From: Hallerella sp964501065
Lineage (GTDB): Bacteria > Fibrobacterota > Fibrobacteria > Fibrobacterales > Fibrobacteraceae
Length of the DNA stretch: 36,562 bases
Assembly: GCA_964501065.1 (NCBI GenBank)
Contig: CAZCRF010000022.1
Coordinates: forward strand, 1-36,562
Reading direction: 5' to 3'
In this document: piece after piece, positions 9,586 to 16,908 of the stretch
Numbering within the stretch: position 1 is the stretch's first letter
Layout of the letters: every line of letters begins with the position of its first letter
Made by a program: the position numbers and the translations under genes
The notes under the pieces: model-generated
Databases searched by the model: none
Told to the model about the DNA's origin: nothing
Seen by the model: the letters and a program-made list of their open reading frames with translations, nothing else

Positions 9586-10968
9586 CTATTTAGCCCCCAA
9601 AATCCCTTCCAGCTCGTCGATTTCCCTCGGGATTCCCGCCGAAAGGTCTTCGCAGCCGCTTTCCGTCACCAGCAAGTCGTTTTCAATCCGGATGCCCACG
9701 TCCTCCGCATAGCGGACTCCGGAAAGCTCGACTTCAAAATGCCCGTAAAGACCCGGCTCGTTCGAAATCAGCATCCCGGGTTCCAAGGGCCGCCGCATGT
9801 AAAGCCGGAACGGATCCCCTTCATGGATTTGCTCCCCGATCAGATGGCTCACCCCGTGCGGCCGCCAGTCGTAGAGCAATTTGTAACGGCCGCCTTGCGA
9901 AACGAACCGTTCTTCGATCGCGGAATGGATGAAGTCCCACACGGCGGCGTCCAAATTCGCCAACCTTTCGCCGGGCTTCACGTTCTTCGCATGGAACTTT
10001 TGCGCGTCCAGGACAATCGAATAGAGAAGCCGCTGCAACGGGTTGAACTTCCCGTTCACCGGGACCGTCCGGGAAATGTCGCTGTGCTGCGTCCCCATGC
10101 GAATGCCGAAATCCATCAGCAGGAGCTTCCCGCTTCGGAGAGGCTCGTCGTTTTTCACGTAATGCAGGCAACAGGCGTTTTCTCCGCAGGCCATGATGGT
10201 CGGGAACGCCAAATCCCCGTCGCTCCGGACTTGCATCCTGTAGTCCAAAAAAAGCTGCGCCTCCCGTTCCGTCTTGAAATTTTTCAAGTTTTTCAAGAGT
10301 TCGACGAACGCGTCCCGCGTCGCGGACTGGGCTTTCCGCGAATCCGAAATCCGAGAGCCGTCCAAGACGACCCGCTCAGAAAAATGCTCCCCCGCGATGC
10401 TCTTCACCCGTACTTTCCCCTCAAAAAAAGAGGCGACCCTTTTGGCGAACGCCGCGTTGTGGTCCCCGTCCACCCGAAGCTCCTTTTCGCCCGACGAAAA
10501 GTCCAAATGAAACACGCCCACGGATTCCAACCGGCGGTTTTTCGAAATCCCCGAAAGGAAAGCCCAAAATTCCGATTCGGGAAGAATCCTCTTGAAGCCA
10601 GTCAACCGTTGCATTTCGCCAAGGTTCTCCTCGGAAAGTCCGAGCTTTTCCCCCGTCCAAAACTCCTGCGCGGGGTCTTTCTTCGGCAAAAAGAGCACTT
10701 CCCGGTCATCGGGGTCCCCGGCAAACGGGTCGAGTAGCAGCTTGCAGCCCGCCTGGTTGATCCCCGTCAAGAACAAAAAGGCGGGGTCTTGGATCATCTT
10801 GTTCCAAACCTGGACGAAAACCTCTTCCGTCCCCGGCTCTCGGTCCACGCCGCAGAAGACTCCCACGGTGTCCAGCCTTTTCAACAAGGCGACCCGGCGC
10901 AAATGATACGTTTCGGCGGTAGTCTCGCCGCCGGATGGCAAAATGAAGACACGGGAATAGCGATTCAT
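9586..10968 (-). CDS. pepP: Xaa-Pro aminopeptidase (M24B, aminopeptidase P)
   Basis: This 460-residue cytosolic dimetal peptidase removes an N-terminal residue preceding proline. The N-terminal half (1-195) is the aminopeptidase-P N domain; the C-terminal half has the pita-bread fold. The five metal ligands are visible: D286 (LLMDFG), D297 (HSDISRT), H375 (HGVSHLIG), E404 (ISNEPGLY) and E429 (GIRIE). The shuttle histidines H371 and H382 match those of the E. coli enzyme. Length is normal for the family. It converges on the broken beta-helix gene (12-bp gap) and stands alone on its strand. A possible -10 box is at 11053-11058, giving a leader of roughly 80 bases that includes an AAGCCGC/GCGGCTT hairpin near 10990-11015. 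Confidence 0.93.
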   Translation of the reverse strand: MNRYSRVFILPSGGETTAETYHLRRVALLKRLDTVGVFCGVDREPGTEEVFVQVWNKMIQDPAFLFLTGINQAGCKLLLDPFAGDPDDREVLFLPKKDPAQEFWTGEKLGLSEENLGEMQRLTGFKRILPESEFWAFLSGISKNRRLESVGVFHLDFSSGEKELRVDGDHNAAFAKRVASFFEGKVRVKSIAGEHFSERVVLDGSRISDSRKAQSATRDAFVELLKNLKNFKTEREAQLFLDYRMQVRSDGDLAFPTIMACGENACCLHYVKNDEPLRSGKLLLMDFGIRMGTQHSDISRTVPVNGKFNPLQRLLYSIVLDAQKFHAKNVKPGERLANLDAAVWDFIHSAIEERFVSQGGRYKLLYDWRPHGVSHLIGEQIHEGDPFRLYMRRPLEPGMLISNEPGLYGHFEVELSGVRYAEDVGIRIENDLLVTESGCEDLSAGIPREIDELEGILGAK

Positions 10969-11052
10969 GCCCTAAATCTAATTCTTTTGAGAAGCCGCAT
11001 CCACAAAGGGCTTCGCGGCTTTTGCACTGAAAACGGAACTTTCCGATGAGAA

Positions 11053-11058
11053 ATTATA
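11053..11058 (-). promoter_or_regulatory. Possible -10 box of the aminopeptidase gene
   Basis: TATAAT reads on the minus strand 85 bases before the aminopeptidase start. No good -35 box is seen at the right distance, so this is a weak call. Confidence 0.3.
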
Positions 11059-11126
11059 TAGAAACGGGAATCGGCGGGAAACGGATGTTCGGGGGGTCGG
11101 TGTGCACGGATTGAATCCTTTCCGGG

Positions 11127-11159
11127 CAAAGAGAAACCCACGGCCGCGAAGCCGTGGGT
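11127..11159 (-). terminator. Intrinsic terminator of the leftward phage operon
   Basis: On the minus strand ACCCACGGC pairs perfectly with GCCGTGGGT across a six-base loop (11151-11159 with 11136-11144), followed by the T-rich tail TTCTCTTT. It lies about 60 bases past the integrase stop and would keep phage transcription out of the host aminopeptidase gene. A weaker AGGC/GCCT hairpin with a T-rich tail lies between it and the integrase. Confidence 0.6.
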
Positions 11160-11220
11160 CAACCTAAACAAACAAAGGCAAAACGCCTCGGTTCAAATAT
11201 ACACATTCCGCAACCGTCCG

Positions 11221-12225
11221 TCAAGCCTTCCCGAAGACTTTCTCCAGTTCCCCCCGGAGGTCGTCCATCATCACGTGGGAGTAGATGCCCAGCGTGGTCT
11301 GTATGCTGGAGTGGCGCATGAGCCGCTGCACGGCCTTGGGGTTCGCCCCTCCCCTGATGAGGTTGGACGCGAACGAGTGGCGGAATCGGTGGTTGTTGGC
11401 ATTCCCCTCGAAGCCCTCCGGCAACGCCTCGGCGGCCGCCCTCTGGATTGCGTACAGGGAGTCGTCGAGGCCGGAGAAGTCCCACGCCCACCCGGAGCGG
11501 TCGAGTTCGGCGCGCATCCGGGACGAGAGGGGCAGCTTGGCGAACTTGCCGCCCTTGCCCGTGACGTGGAGGAATCCGTCCCGGATGTCCGACGGGACAG
11601 CCTTGAGTGCCTCGTGGATGCGAAGCCCGCAGAACGCCATGAACGCCCACAGCAGCCGCCTCCGGCCGTCCGGGGCGCGGTCCAGAATCCTGTCCACCTG
11701 CCCCTCCGTCCAGAACCCCCGTTCCGCGTCGGAGGCCTTGCGGTGTCCGAGCACGGCGGCCGGGTTGCGAATCTCGATGGAGTGCATCCCCAGACACCTG
11801 TTGACCGCAGCCTTGACCATGGCGGCCTTGGTGTTGTAGGATGACGGCTTGAGATGTCCGTTTTGCGCTTGGAACGCGTCGTAAAGGCGTTTCTTGTCCA
11901 AGGCCGTGACCTTGCAAGGCAGGAGGCTTTCGAGGCCTCTGAAAGCGTTGTGAGCGTTCATCTGCGTCTGGGCGCAAGACCCCTTCGCCTCCAGCCAGCC
12001 CACGTACTCGTCCCTCGCCTGTGCGAGCGTCGGGATTCCGGGGTCGGGGTCGAAAGCCCCGGCTGCGCGGCGTTCGGAGAGGATCTCCAAAGCTTCCGCC
12101 TTGACGGGCGTGCCGAGGCTCTCGTAACGGACGCGCTTCGTCACCGTGTCGAAGACCCGGGCGTACCAGTTCTTGATGCCGCGGGACTTGTTCCTCCGGC
12201 AGACGGTGACCCTGAGCGAGTTCAA
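11221..12225 (-). CDS. int: Phage tyrosine recombinase (integrase)
   Basis: This 334-residue enzyme integrates and excises the phage by strand exchange at the attachment sites. Residues 1-60 form a small N-terminal arm domain, 65-150 a SAM-like core-binding domain, and 165-334 the catalytic domain. The active-site set is complete: R202 (CGLRIHEAL), K224 or K227 in the beta-hairpin, H279 and R282 (NNHRFRHSF), H305 (LMRHSS) and the nucleophile Y315 (GIYSHV). Its ATG overlaps the stop of the excisionase-type gene by four bases (12222-12225), so the two are translated together. It is the last gene of the leftward operon, and a hairpin terminator follows. Confidence 0.95.
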   Translation of the reverse strand: MNSLRVTVCRRNKSRGIKNWYARVFDTVTKRVRYESLGTPVKAEALEILSERRAAGAFDPDPGIPTLAQARDEYVGWLEAKGSCAQTQMNAHNAFRGLESLLPCKVTALDKKRLYDAFQAQNGHLKPSSYNTKAAMVKAAVNRCLGMHSIEIRNPAAVLGHRKASDAERGFWTEGQVDRILDRAPDGRRRLLWAFMAFCGLRIHEALKAVPSDIRDGFLHVTGKGGKFAKLPLSSRMRAELDRSGWAWDFSGLDDSLYAIQRAAAEALPEGFEGNANNHRFRHSFASNLIRGGANPKAVQRLMRHSSIQTTLGIYSHVMMDDLRGELEKVFGKA

Positions 12226-12452
12226 CGCCCCCTCCCGTTGCGCGGGGCCGTGGTCTTGCGGTCAATCCACTCGTCGAGCCATTCGGGGAGGAGGAATATC
12301 CCCCTCGCGTGGCGGAGGTGTCGGATGTTCCGCCGGGCGATCTCCCTGCGGAGCGTGTGCTCCGAGATTCCCAGCTTCCCGGCCGCATCGGGAATCCCGT
12401 AGTAGAGCCTGTCGTTGATGGGGAAGTGCGGTTCGTTCCTGTGCTCGTTCAT
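12222..12452 (-). CDS. Excisionase / MerR-type helix-turn-helix protein
   Basis: This 76-residue protein has a single winged-helix type DNA-binding domain. Residues 18-45 (YGIPDAAGKLGISEHTLRREI) match the helix-turn-helix of the HTH_17/excisionase family, followed by a wing and the hydrophobic ending LPEWLDEWID. Small proteins of this kind beside an integrase usually control the direction of recombination; the coupled overlap with integrase supports that. It also overlaps the upstream membrane-protein gene by four bases. It could instead be a transcriptional regulator of the operon. Confidence 0.75.
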   Translation of the reverse strand: MNEHRNEPHFPINDRLYYGIPDAAGKLGISEHTLRREIARRNIRHLRHARGIFLLPEWLDEWIDRKTTAPRNGRGR

Positions 12453-12940
12453 TCGTCCTCCTCTCCAGAGGAGAAAGCCATAGCGAAGAGTATCATGAAG
12501 AGCGGATAGCCGCCTAAGAGCACCCAGAAGGCGTATCCCGCCAATTCCCGTCCCATGCTTCCATTGCCGCCCGTCATGAGGCAGTAGGCGCAGAGTGGGA
12601 TCAAGAGGACTGCGAAGGCTACGGAAACCACTATGCTTAACGCCCTATGCTTTGTCTCCAGCCCGACGAGGGGCATCAACACCCAGAATACGCTTACACC
12701 GGGGAGGGCGAATTCAGGACACCCTGTGCAGGCGGCGGCCGTACTGAAGAACAAGAGGGCGCACGTCATGACAGGATGCATGATGAACTCGATTATCCAA
12801 AGCCCGGCCGATTTCAGCAAATCGACGGATTCCTTGAGGACGACCCTCGCCGCCCTGCGGAACACGGATTGTTCCCGCGGCGCACCTTCGTCACTCCCGT
12901 TCCCCGTCCCTTTCCTTGGCGTCATTTCAGTCTTTTCCAT
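12449..12940 (-). CDS. Phage membrane protein, four predicted helices, unknown function
   Basis: This 163-residue protein has a charged N-terminus (1-42) and hydrophobic segments at about 45-70, 79-93, 100-121 and 134-156, ending in the acidic tail SSGEEDE. I recognise no family. It overlaps the gene before it by 14 bases and the excisionase-type gene after it by 4, so it is part of the early operon and not a stray host gene. A membrane protein made from the early operon of a prophage may act in superinfection exclusion or host-membrane modification, but this is inference. A holin is less likely given its early, integrase-linked position. Confidence 0.75.
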   Translation of the reverse strand: MEKTEMTPRKGTGNGSDEGAPREQSVFRRAARVVLKESVDLLKSAGLWIIEFIMHPVMTCALLFFSTAAACTGCPEFALPGVSVFWVLMPLVGLETKHRALSIVVSVAFAVLLIPLCAYCLMTGGNGSMGRELAGYAFWVLLGGYPLFMILFAMAFSSGEEDE

Positions 12941-13334
12941 TCGGCTCTCCTTTGTCTGCTGTTCGGTCTACGTACAATCTATAAAGCCTCCGGATTCCGT
13001 GCAAGTCCCTCACGCCCAGGCAGGAGTCCATGGAGTCGGACGGGCTGAAGAGCACCGTGGTGACGATTTCCGAACCCCGGACTCGTCCCCCGCGCGTGGC
13101 GATGTTCGGGCGGCACAGCATGGCGACGACGGAGCAGGCCGCCTTGAGGAACTCCTCGGGGGACTCGAACCGCCCCCTCAGGCAGCGGGCGGTTTCCCGG
13201 ACGATGCTCTTGGCCGCAGCCCTAGCCTCGCGCTCCCCCAGCGGCTCTTCCAGCTCCAAGTTCCGTTCCCGGCACTTCGCGGCCACCGCCTCCCCGAACA
13301 GCCTCCAGCGCGTCCGCAGGTCAACCTTCCGCAT
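12927..13334 (-). CDS. Hypothetical phage protein (135 aa)
   Basis: A frame upstream of 13334 is open, but ATG 13334 is preferred because GGGGGG stands five bases before it and the gene then overlaps the previous one by only 14 bases. The product is basic and mostly helical in appearance, with residues 1-80 rich in Arg, Glu and Ala and a C-terminal part containing two short hydrophobic stretches. No domain is recognised. It overlaps the membrane-protein gene by 14 bases, consistent with coupled translation. Confidence 0.7.
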   Translation of the reverse strand: MRKVDLRTRWRLFGEAVAAKCRERNLELEEPLGEREARAAAKSIVRETARCLRGRFESPEEFLKAACSVVAMLCRPNIATRGGRVRGSEIVTTVLFSPSDSMDSCLGVRDLHGIRRLYRLYVDRTADKGEPNGKD

Positions 13335-13734
13335 TTTCGCCCCCCTTGGAGTCCCGCTCCGCCATGAGCAGCACGGCCGCATGGACGATGGTTTTCAGCC
13401 TGTCCGCCATTTCCCGTTCGGACTTCGACGTCATCGCGAGCCTATCCACCTCCATACGGCTCACGAGGTAGCGGAAGCCCGACTCGGTCATCCTCCCCGG
13501 TCCCTTGACCTTGCCGAAGGAGTGCAGGGCTCCCGTCACCGCCCCGATGTAGTTGCGGGCGGCGGATTCGCTCATGGCGGCGTCCACGTCCAGCCGACCG
13601 GCCGCGGCCTCCTTGTCGGCTTCGTCCATGGCTTCGAGCCACTTGACGGTCTCGCCCAGCATGCGCCCCTCCGCCCCCGTCTCCCCGTCGTACAGGTCGC
13701 AGAACTCCTCGTCGTCAATCCCCCCGCGCTTCAT
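13321..13734 (-). CDS. Hypothetical phage protein (137 aa), helical
   Basis: ATG 13734 forms an ATGA overlap with the stop of the preceding gene, which fixes the start; upstream extension would read through that gene in a shifted frame. The protein is acidic at its N-terminus (IDDEEFCDLYDGE) and then predominantly helical, with many Ala, Glu, Lys and Met residues. I recognise no motif. It also overlaps the next gene by 14 bases (13321-13334). The pattern suggests a small accessory protein of the early operon. Confidence 0.7.
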   Translation of the reverse strand: MKRGGIDDEEFCDLYDGETGAEGRMLGETVKWLEAMDEADKEAAAGRLDVDAAMSESAARNYIGAVTGALHSFGKVKGPGRMTESGFRYLVSRMEVDRLAMTSKSEREMADRLKTIVHAAVLLMAERDSKGGENAEG

Positions 13735-14033
13735 TCCGCACCCCCGATTTCGATGGTGACGGAGCCGCCCTGGCCGTCGGCTTCCCGGATGCATTCTTCG
13801 TTGTAACGGGTGGACTCCTCGTCCGCCGCGATGATGTCCGCGTCCACTCTGGCGAGGCAATCCTCCACGGCCTTGGACAAGGCTTTCAGCTGTTGGCGGA
13901 ACTCGTTGACCTTGGCGTGGTTCTCCCCTTCCAACCTGTAGAGCGTCATGACCTTGCGGAGGAGGGCTTCGGTGAGGGGGTCGTTGCCGCCGCGCTTCAG
14001 CATCGCGGCGACGTCTTTCTTGGTGATGAACAT
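13731..14033 (-). CDS. Hypothetical phage protein (100 aa), coiled-coil-like
   Basis: ATG 14033 is chosen because it follows AAAGGGA in the CA-rich leader ACACACAAAGGG; the longer open frame would run back through a hairpin region. The product begins MFITKKDVAAMLKRGGND, looks helical through residues 20-75 with heptad-like spacing, and ends in a short beta-rich tail (GGSVTIEIGG). No family is recognised. It is preceded by a 130-base non-coding stretch with competing hairpins (separate entry). Confidence 0.7.
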   Translation of the reverse strand: MFITKKDVAAMLKRGGNDPLTEALLRKVMTLYRLEGENHAKVNEFRQQLKALSKAVEDCLARVDADIIAADEESTRYNEECIREADGQGGSVTIEIGGAE

Positions 14034-14163
14034 GTGTGTTCCCTTTGTGTGTTTCGTTGTGTGTTCGGCAGCTGCGTTCGCAGCTCCCTTTGGAGAGCCC
14101 CGGACGGGGCTATAATTGAAAAGACTGTTGTGGTTCACTCCGTCCGGGGCGTTGGTTCGTTGG
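14034..14163 (-). promoter_or_regulatory. Structured intergenic leader with competing hairpins inside the early operon
   Basis: This is the longest gap in the leftward operon. Three inverted repeats are visible: GCCCCGGACGG at 14097-14107 pairs with CCGTCCGGGGC at 14140-14150 (11 perfect bases); AGCCCCG at 14096-14102 pairs with CGGGGCT at 14105-14111; and AGCTGCG at 14070-14076 pairs with CGCAGCT at 14079-14085. The first two share bases and cannot form together. They lie just upstream of the CA-rich ribosome site of the 100-aa gene. No T-run marks a simple terminator. Confidence 0.55.
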
Positions 14164-14676
14164 TTACTTGAGCTTGACCATCGGCTTGGTCGTGTGCGCG
14201 TCGAAGAGGTCTCCGTTCTGCTCCATGAACTCGTTGCGAGCGAGTCCGAAGAGTTCGGCGGCCTTCTTGTCCGTAAGCGGTGCGCAGACGGCGGCGAACG
14301 ATTCGGGTGTCCGTCCGGACGCCACGTAACGTTCCATCAGCCGCCGCATGGCGTCTGGGGAGGAGTCGCACTTGTAGGACGTGGCGGTCTGGATCCGGAA
14401 CTTCTCCTCCAGCCCGGGGGAGAACTCGATGTTGCCGACCACGGCGAACTCGGCCTTGGCCTTGAGTTCCGCGAGGGCTTTCGTCACCTCGTTCACGGCT
14501 CGGAGCAGCTCGGCGATTTGGGCGGATGCGGTCTGCACCAGCTCCTGCGCCTCCGTGGATTCGGGGTCGGCCGCGTACGCCTCCACTGCGTCCGCCGCCT
14601 TCCGGAGTCGCGGCCAGCTCCGCACCAGCGTGAGGGCGGTCTCTCCGTTCGGGATTCCTTGGGTCGCGTCAGCCAT
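14164..14676 (-). CDS. Hypothetical phage protein (170 aa) next to the RecT-like gene
   Basis: The N-terminal half (about residues 18-78) is strongly helical and Ala/Glu-rich, probably a coiled coil; the C-terminal half has mixed composition with a conserved-looking stretch around MRRLMERYVASGRTPESFAAVCAPLTDKKA. I do not recognise the family. Its ATG overlaps the end of the RecT-like gene by eight bases (14669-14676), which suggests coupled translation and perhaps a partner role in recombination or replication. The position beside a single-strand annealing protein is also where phages carry SSB or exonuclease genes, but no OB-fold or nuclease motif is visible. Confidence 0.75.
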   Translation of the reverse strand: MADATQGIPNGETALTLVRSWPRLRKAADAVEAYAADPESTEAQELVQTASAQIAELLRAVNEVTKALAELKAKAEFAVVGNIEFSPGLEEKFRIQTATSYKCDSSPDAMRRLMERYVASGRTPESFAAVCAPLTDKKAAELFGLARNEFMEQNGDLFDAHTTKPMVKLK

Positions 14677-15508
14677 TGTCGGCCTCCTTGCCTTCCTTGA
14701 CTCCTTTGCGGTGGAGGGCGTACCAGCACTTCACGTCCTCGTAGCGTTCCGGGGGGACGGCATTGGAGTTGGGCCATCCGCTGGCCTTCAAGTCCTCGCA
14801 GAGACGGGCGTAGGCTTCCGGGCACTCGGAGCGGTACGCCTTGAGGGTCTCCGCGAAGTCCGCCTTGGCGTTTCCGGCGTGCGCCTCCACGATTTCCGCA
14901 TCCACGACCGCCGCCGCGGGGGCTTCCGTCCGCACGGTTCCGGCCTTGGCCGCTTCGGGTGCGTCGGTCTCGGCCGGGGCTTCGGGGACGGTCCGCGCCG
15001 CCTTGCGGGGCCTCGGGGCTTCCATGTCCTCGCACTCCTCCGGGGTGTAGAATCCGGTGAGCACGGCCGGGAAGACCGTCCGGACGCCTTCGGAGATGCA
15101 GCGGGCGCGGAGCATGGCGCGGGGGTACTTGTTCCAGGTGTCCGAGCGGAGGCCTGCCGCGTTCGCCATGGCTCTTGTCCATTCCACCGTGACCGAGCCG
15201 CCTTGGGGGTGGGAGAACGTCGCCTTGCAGCGTTCGGGGGTGTACTCCTGCCATTCCACCTTGCCGCCTGCCGTCTGGAACCGGGCGAGGATGGCGTCCG
15301 CCTTGAGGGACGGGCGGTTGTGCACCACGTGGTAGTCGCGGGCGACGCTGCCGATTCCGCGGCCTTCCTCCTGGGCGATGACGGCGAGGCTAGTCACCTC
15401 CTCCGGCTTGGTGAATCCGAAGAATCCGGACTTGACTATCGCCTGTGCGAACCGCTCCATCTCGCCGTAGCTCATCGGGGCGATCGCGCCTTGTTGTTGT
15501 TGGTTCAT
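14669..15508 (-). CDS. RecT-like single-strand annealing protein
   Basis: The chosen ATG 15508 (MNQQQQG) follows AAAGGAC in a CA-rich leader; the frame is open further upstream but without a ribosome site. Residues 10-160 resemble the RecT-related phage family marked by the block WNKYPRAML-R-R-ISEGVR-FP, then G-YTPEE (residues 125-159). Such proteins anneal single-stranded DNA during phage recombination and replication. Residues 165-205 are an Ala/Pro/Glu linker, and 206-279 form a small C-terminal domain with aromatic residues (GWPNSN, KCWYALH). No partner exonuclease is seen nearby. Assignment rests on motif memory, so the family name is moderately certain. Confidence 0.7.
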   Translation of the reverse strand: MNQQQQGAIAPMSYGEMERFAQAIVKSGFFGFTKPEEVTSLAVIAQEEGRGIGSVARDYHVVHNRPSLKADAILARFQTAGGKVEWQEYTPERCKATFSHPQGGSVTVEWTRAMANAAGLRSDTWNKYPRAMLRARCISEGVRTVFPAVLTGFYTPEECEDMEAPRPRKAARTVPEAPAETDAPEAAKAGTVRTEAPAAAVVDAEIVEAHAGNAKADFAETLKAYRSECPEAYARLCEDLKASGWPNSNAVPPERYEDVKCWYALHRKGVKEGKEADNG

Positions 15509-15543
15509 GTTGTGTCCTTTGTGTGTGGGTTTGTGTGTGTCTG

Positions 15544-15951
15544 TCAATACCTTTTCTTCCGTGCGAACGCCTTGAGGGCGGATTTCCAGTTCCTCAAGGA
15601 TTCGAAGCCTTTGGAGCGTTGCCACTCGTGCCACTCGCGGACGGTGTCGGGGTCTATTCCGCTCATGGCCGCGAAGTCGTAGGCCGCGTCGATTCCGGGG
15701 TCGCCGGGGGGCGTCTCCGGGGCTTCCGGAGGCCTGTTCCAACGCTTGGCGACTCGCTCCTTCTGCTTTTCCGAGAACCGCTCCGCGTCCGCCACCATGT
15801 CCGCCTCCGGGGTGCCGTCGGGGGCTTCCGAGGCGATGAGCCTGAGCAGCATCTCCTTGAAGCGCCTTCCGGCGGCCGCGTCCGGCTTGCCAAGCCATTC
15901 CGAGAACGCGGCCGGGAAGAACTTGTACCATGTGAACGGCTTCCTCCTCAT
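15544..15951 (-). CDS. Putative phage replication-associated protein (DUF1376-like)
   Basis: This 135-residue protein begins with FTWYKFFPAAF, like the start of DUF1376-type phage replication proteins, then has a variable Pro-rich middle (about 70-85), and ends with a segment (AMSGIDPDTVREWHEWQRSKGFESLRNWKSALKAF, given here only as a landmark around residues 93-129) that resembles the C-terminal helix pair of primosome-type phage proteins. It sits directly upstream of the RecT-like gene, a common place for replication genes. No helicase or primase motif is present. Confidence 0.6.
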   Translation of the reverse strand: MRRKPFTWYKFFPAAFSEWLGKPDAAAGRRFKEMLLRLIASEAPDGTPEADMVADAERFSEKQKERVAKRWNRPPEAPETPPGDPGIDAAYDFAAMSGIDPDTVREWHEWQRSKGFESLRNWKSALKAFARKKRY

Positions 15952-15954
15952 CCG

Positions 15955-16134
15955 TCAACGCTCTTCCTCCAGCCGCCTGTACGCCTCGTACACGGCCTTG
16001 TCCACGGCACCGCCGAGGGTGCGGACGCCTTCCGCGTGATACCTTCCCGCGAGCAGCGCGGCGGCCTTGCGCCTCGTCTCGTTGGACAATCGGGCAATCC
16101 AGCTGCCGTCCTGCGTCCTCTTTCTAGTCTCCAT
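15955..16134 (-). CDS. Small phage protein (59 aa), possible ribbon-helix-helix
   Basis: This short gene fills the gap between the ASCH-domain gene and the DUF1376-like gene. ATG 16134 follows AAAGGAGA at good spacing, and the stop at 15955 is three bases before the next ATG (15951). The product starts METRKRTQDG, then a short strand-like piece (SWIARLS) and two amphipathic helices, the plan of Arc/MetJ-type ribbon-helix-helix regulators. The likeness is structural and weak. If correct, it would be a small DNA-binding protein of the early operon. Confidence 0.65.
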   Translation of the reverse strand: METRKRTQDGSWIARLSNETRRKAAALLAGRYHAEGVRTLGGAVDKAVYEAYRRLEEER

Positions 16135-16147
16135 TCCTTCGTCTCCT

Positions 16148-16627
16148 TTAGGCCTGTCCGGCCTCGTTGATGTGAAAGCTCTGCCACGTGATGGGGGCGC
16201 GGCGGAGCGGCCTGTCCGGCCTGTACGTCCTGTTGAACTCGTCGAGCGTCAGCGGCCTTCCGAAGCGTTCCGCCTCCAGCACAGGCAGCAGCGTCACGGG
16301 GCGTTCTTCCGGGCGCATCTCCAGCAGCTCCAGGAACTCCTCGTCCGGCATTCCGGCGAAATCCGCCACGTCGGCGAGGTTCACCATGGCGGTCTCGTCC
16401 GTGAACATGTCGGGGTGACACCGGGCGGTGCGCTCCGTCCGGAAACGTCCTGTCACCTTGTGGGACCCTTGGGGCCCGCTCTCGTATACGAACACCGTGC
16501 CGGAGAATCCTTCCGGGAATCCGGATCGGTACTCCACTCGCTTCGAGCCGTCGAAAATCTTCCGGGACCATTCGGGCCGGATGCTCATCGCCACGGCGGC
16601 GGCCTTGGTTCTCTCTTTCGTTTCCAT
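16148..16627 (-). CDS. ASCH/PUA-like domain protein
   Basis: The product is 159 residues; ATG 16627 follows AAAGGAAA. Residues 13-62 have the ASCH signature order: a strand with MSIRPEWSRKIFDG, then SKRVEYRSG, then a strand (GTVFVYES) and a later VTGRFR. ASCH domains share the PUA fold and usually bind RNA or modified nucleotides; phages often carry them with unknown purpose. The C-terminal part (100-159) is acidic then Arg/Pro-rich and not recognised. It lies in the middle of the early operon. Confidence 0.7.
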   Translation of the reverse strand: METKERTKAAAVAMSIRPEWSRKIFDGSKRVEYRSGFPEGFSGTVFVYESGPQGSHKVTGRFRTERTARCHPDMFTDETAMVNLADVADFAGMPDEEFLELLEMRPEERPVTLLPVLEAERFGRPLTLDEFNRTYRPDRPLRRAPITWQSFHINEAGQA

Positions 16628-16660
16628 GCGTTTCCTTTTCCTACGTGGTTATTTCCGTCT

Positions 16661-16897
16661 TCAAGCTTCCGAACGGAGCCTTTCGGCCGTCAGCGCGTCT
16701 GCAAGCCTGTACTTCAATTCGTTGAACCGCATGCAGTTGCGGGCGTACCGCCGGGCGACTCCGAGCCAATGGCCGCTCAAGACTCCGTTCGGATCGTGTC
16801 CGGCGGAGAAACTCCTCGTCAGGTATTCGGCCGCGAGCCGTCCGAACTTTTCCGCCTCGCGGCGGGCCTCTTCCAACTGTTCCAAATGACTTCTCAT
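16661..16897 (-). CDS. Hypothetical phage protein (78 aa)
   Basis: ATG 16897 is preceded by an ideal AGGAGGT ribosome site, so the longer open frame upstream is rejected. The product is basic and helical (MRSHLEQLEEARREAEKFG at the start, Arg/Leu-rich end), without a recognised domain. It starts just inside the end of the 76-aa gene's 3' neighbourhood (11 bases past that stop), so the genes are closely linked. Confidence 0.7.
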   Translation of the reverse strand: MRSHLEQLEEARREAEKFGRLAAEYLTRSFSAGHDPNGVLSGHWLGVARRYARNCMRFNELKYRLADALTAERLRSEA

Positions 16898-16908
16898 AGA
16901 TTTACCTC

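Noticed and set aside
11100..11220. tRNA gene as integration target (GGTTCAAAT near 11190)
   Set aside because: The T-loop-like word is not followed by a pairing acceptor stem and no D or anticodon arm can be drawn.
11159..12388. 409-codon frame overlapping integrase on the same strand
   Set aside because: Arg/Gly/Pro-rich shadow frame with no motif; the integrase frame has all catalytic residues.
15948..16571. 207-codon frame spanning the ASCH and small RHH-like genes
   Set aside because: Its translation is Arg/Gly/Pro-rich and it has no ribosome site; the two separate genes have good ribosome sites and sensible proteins.
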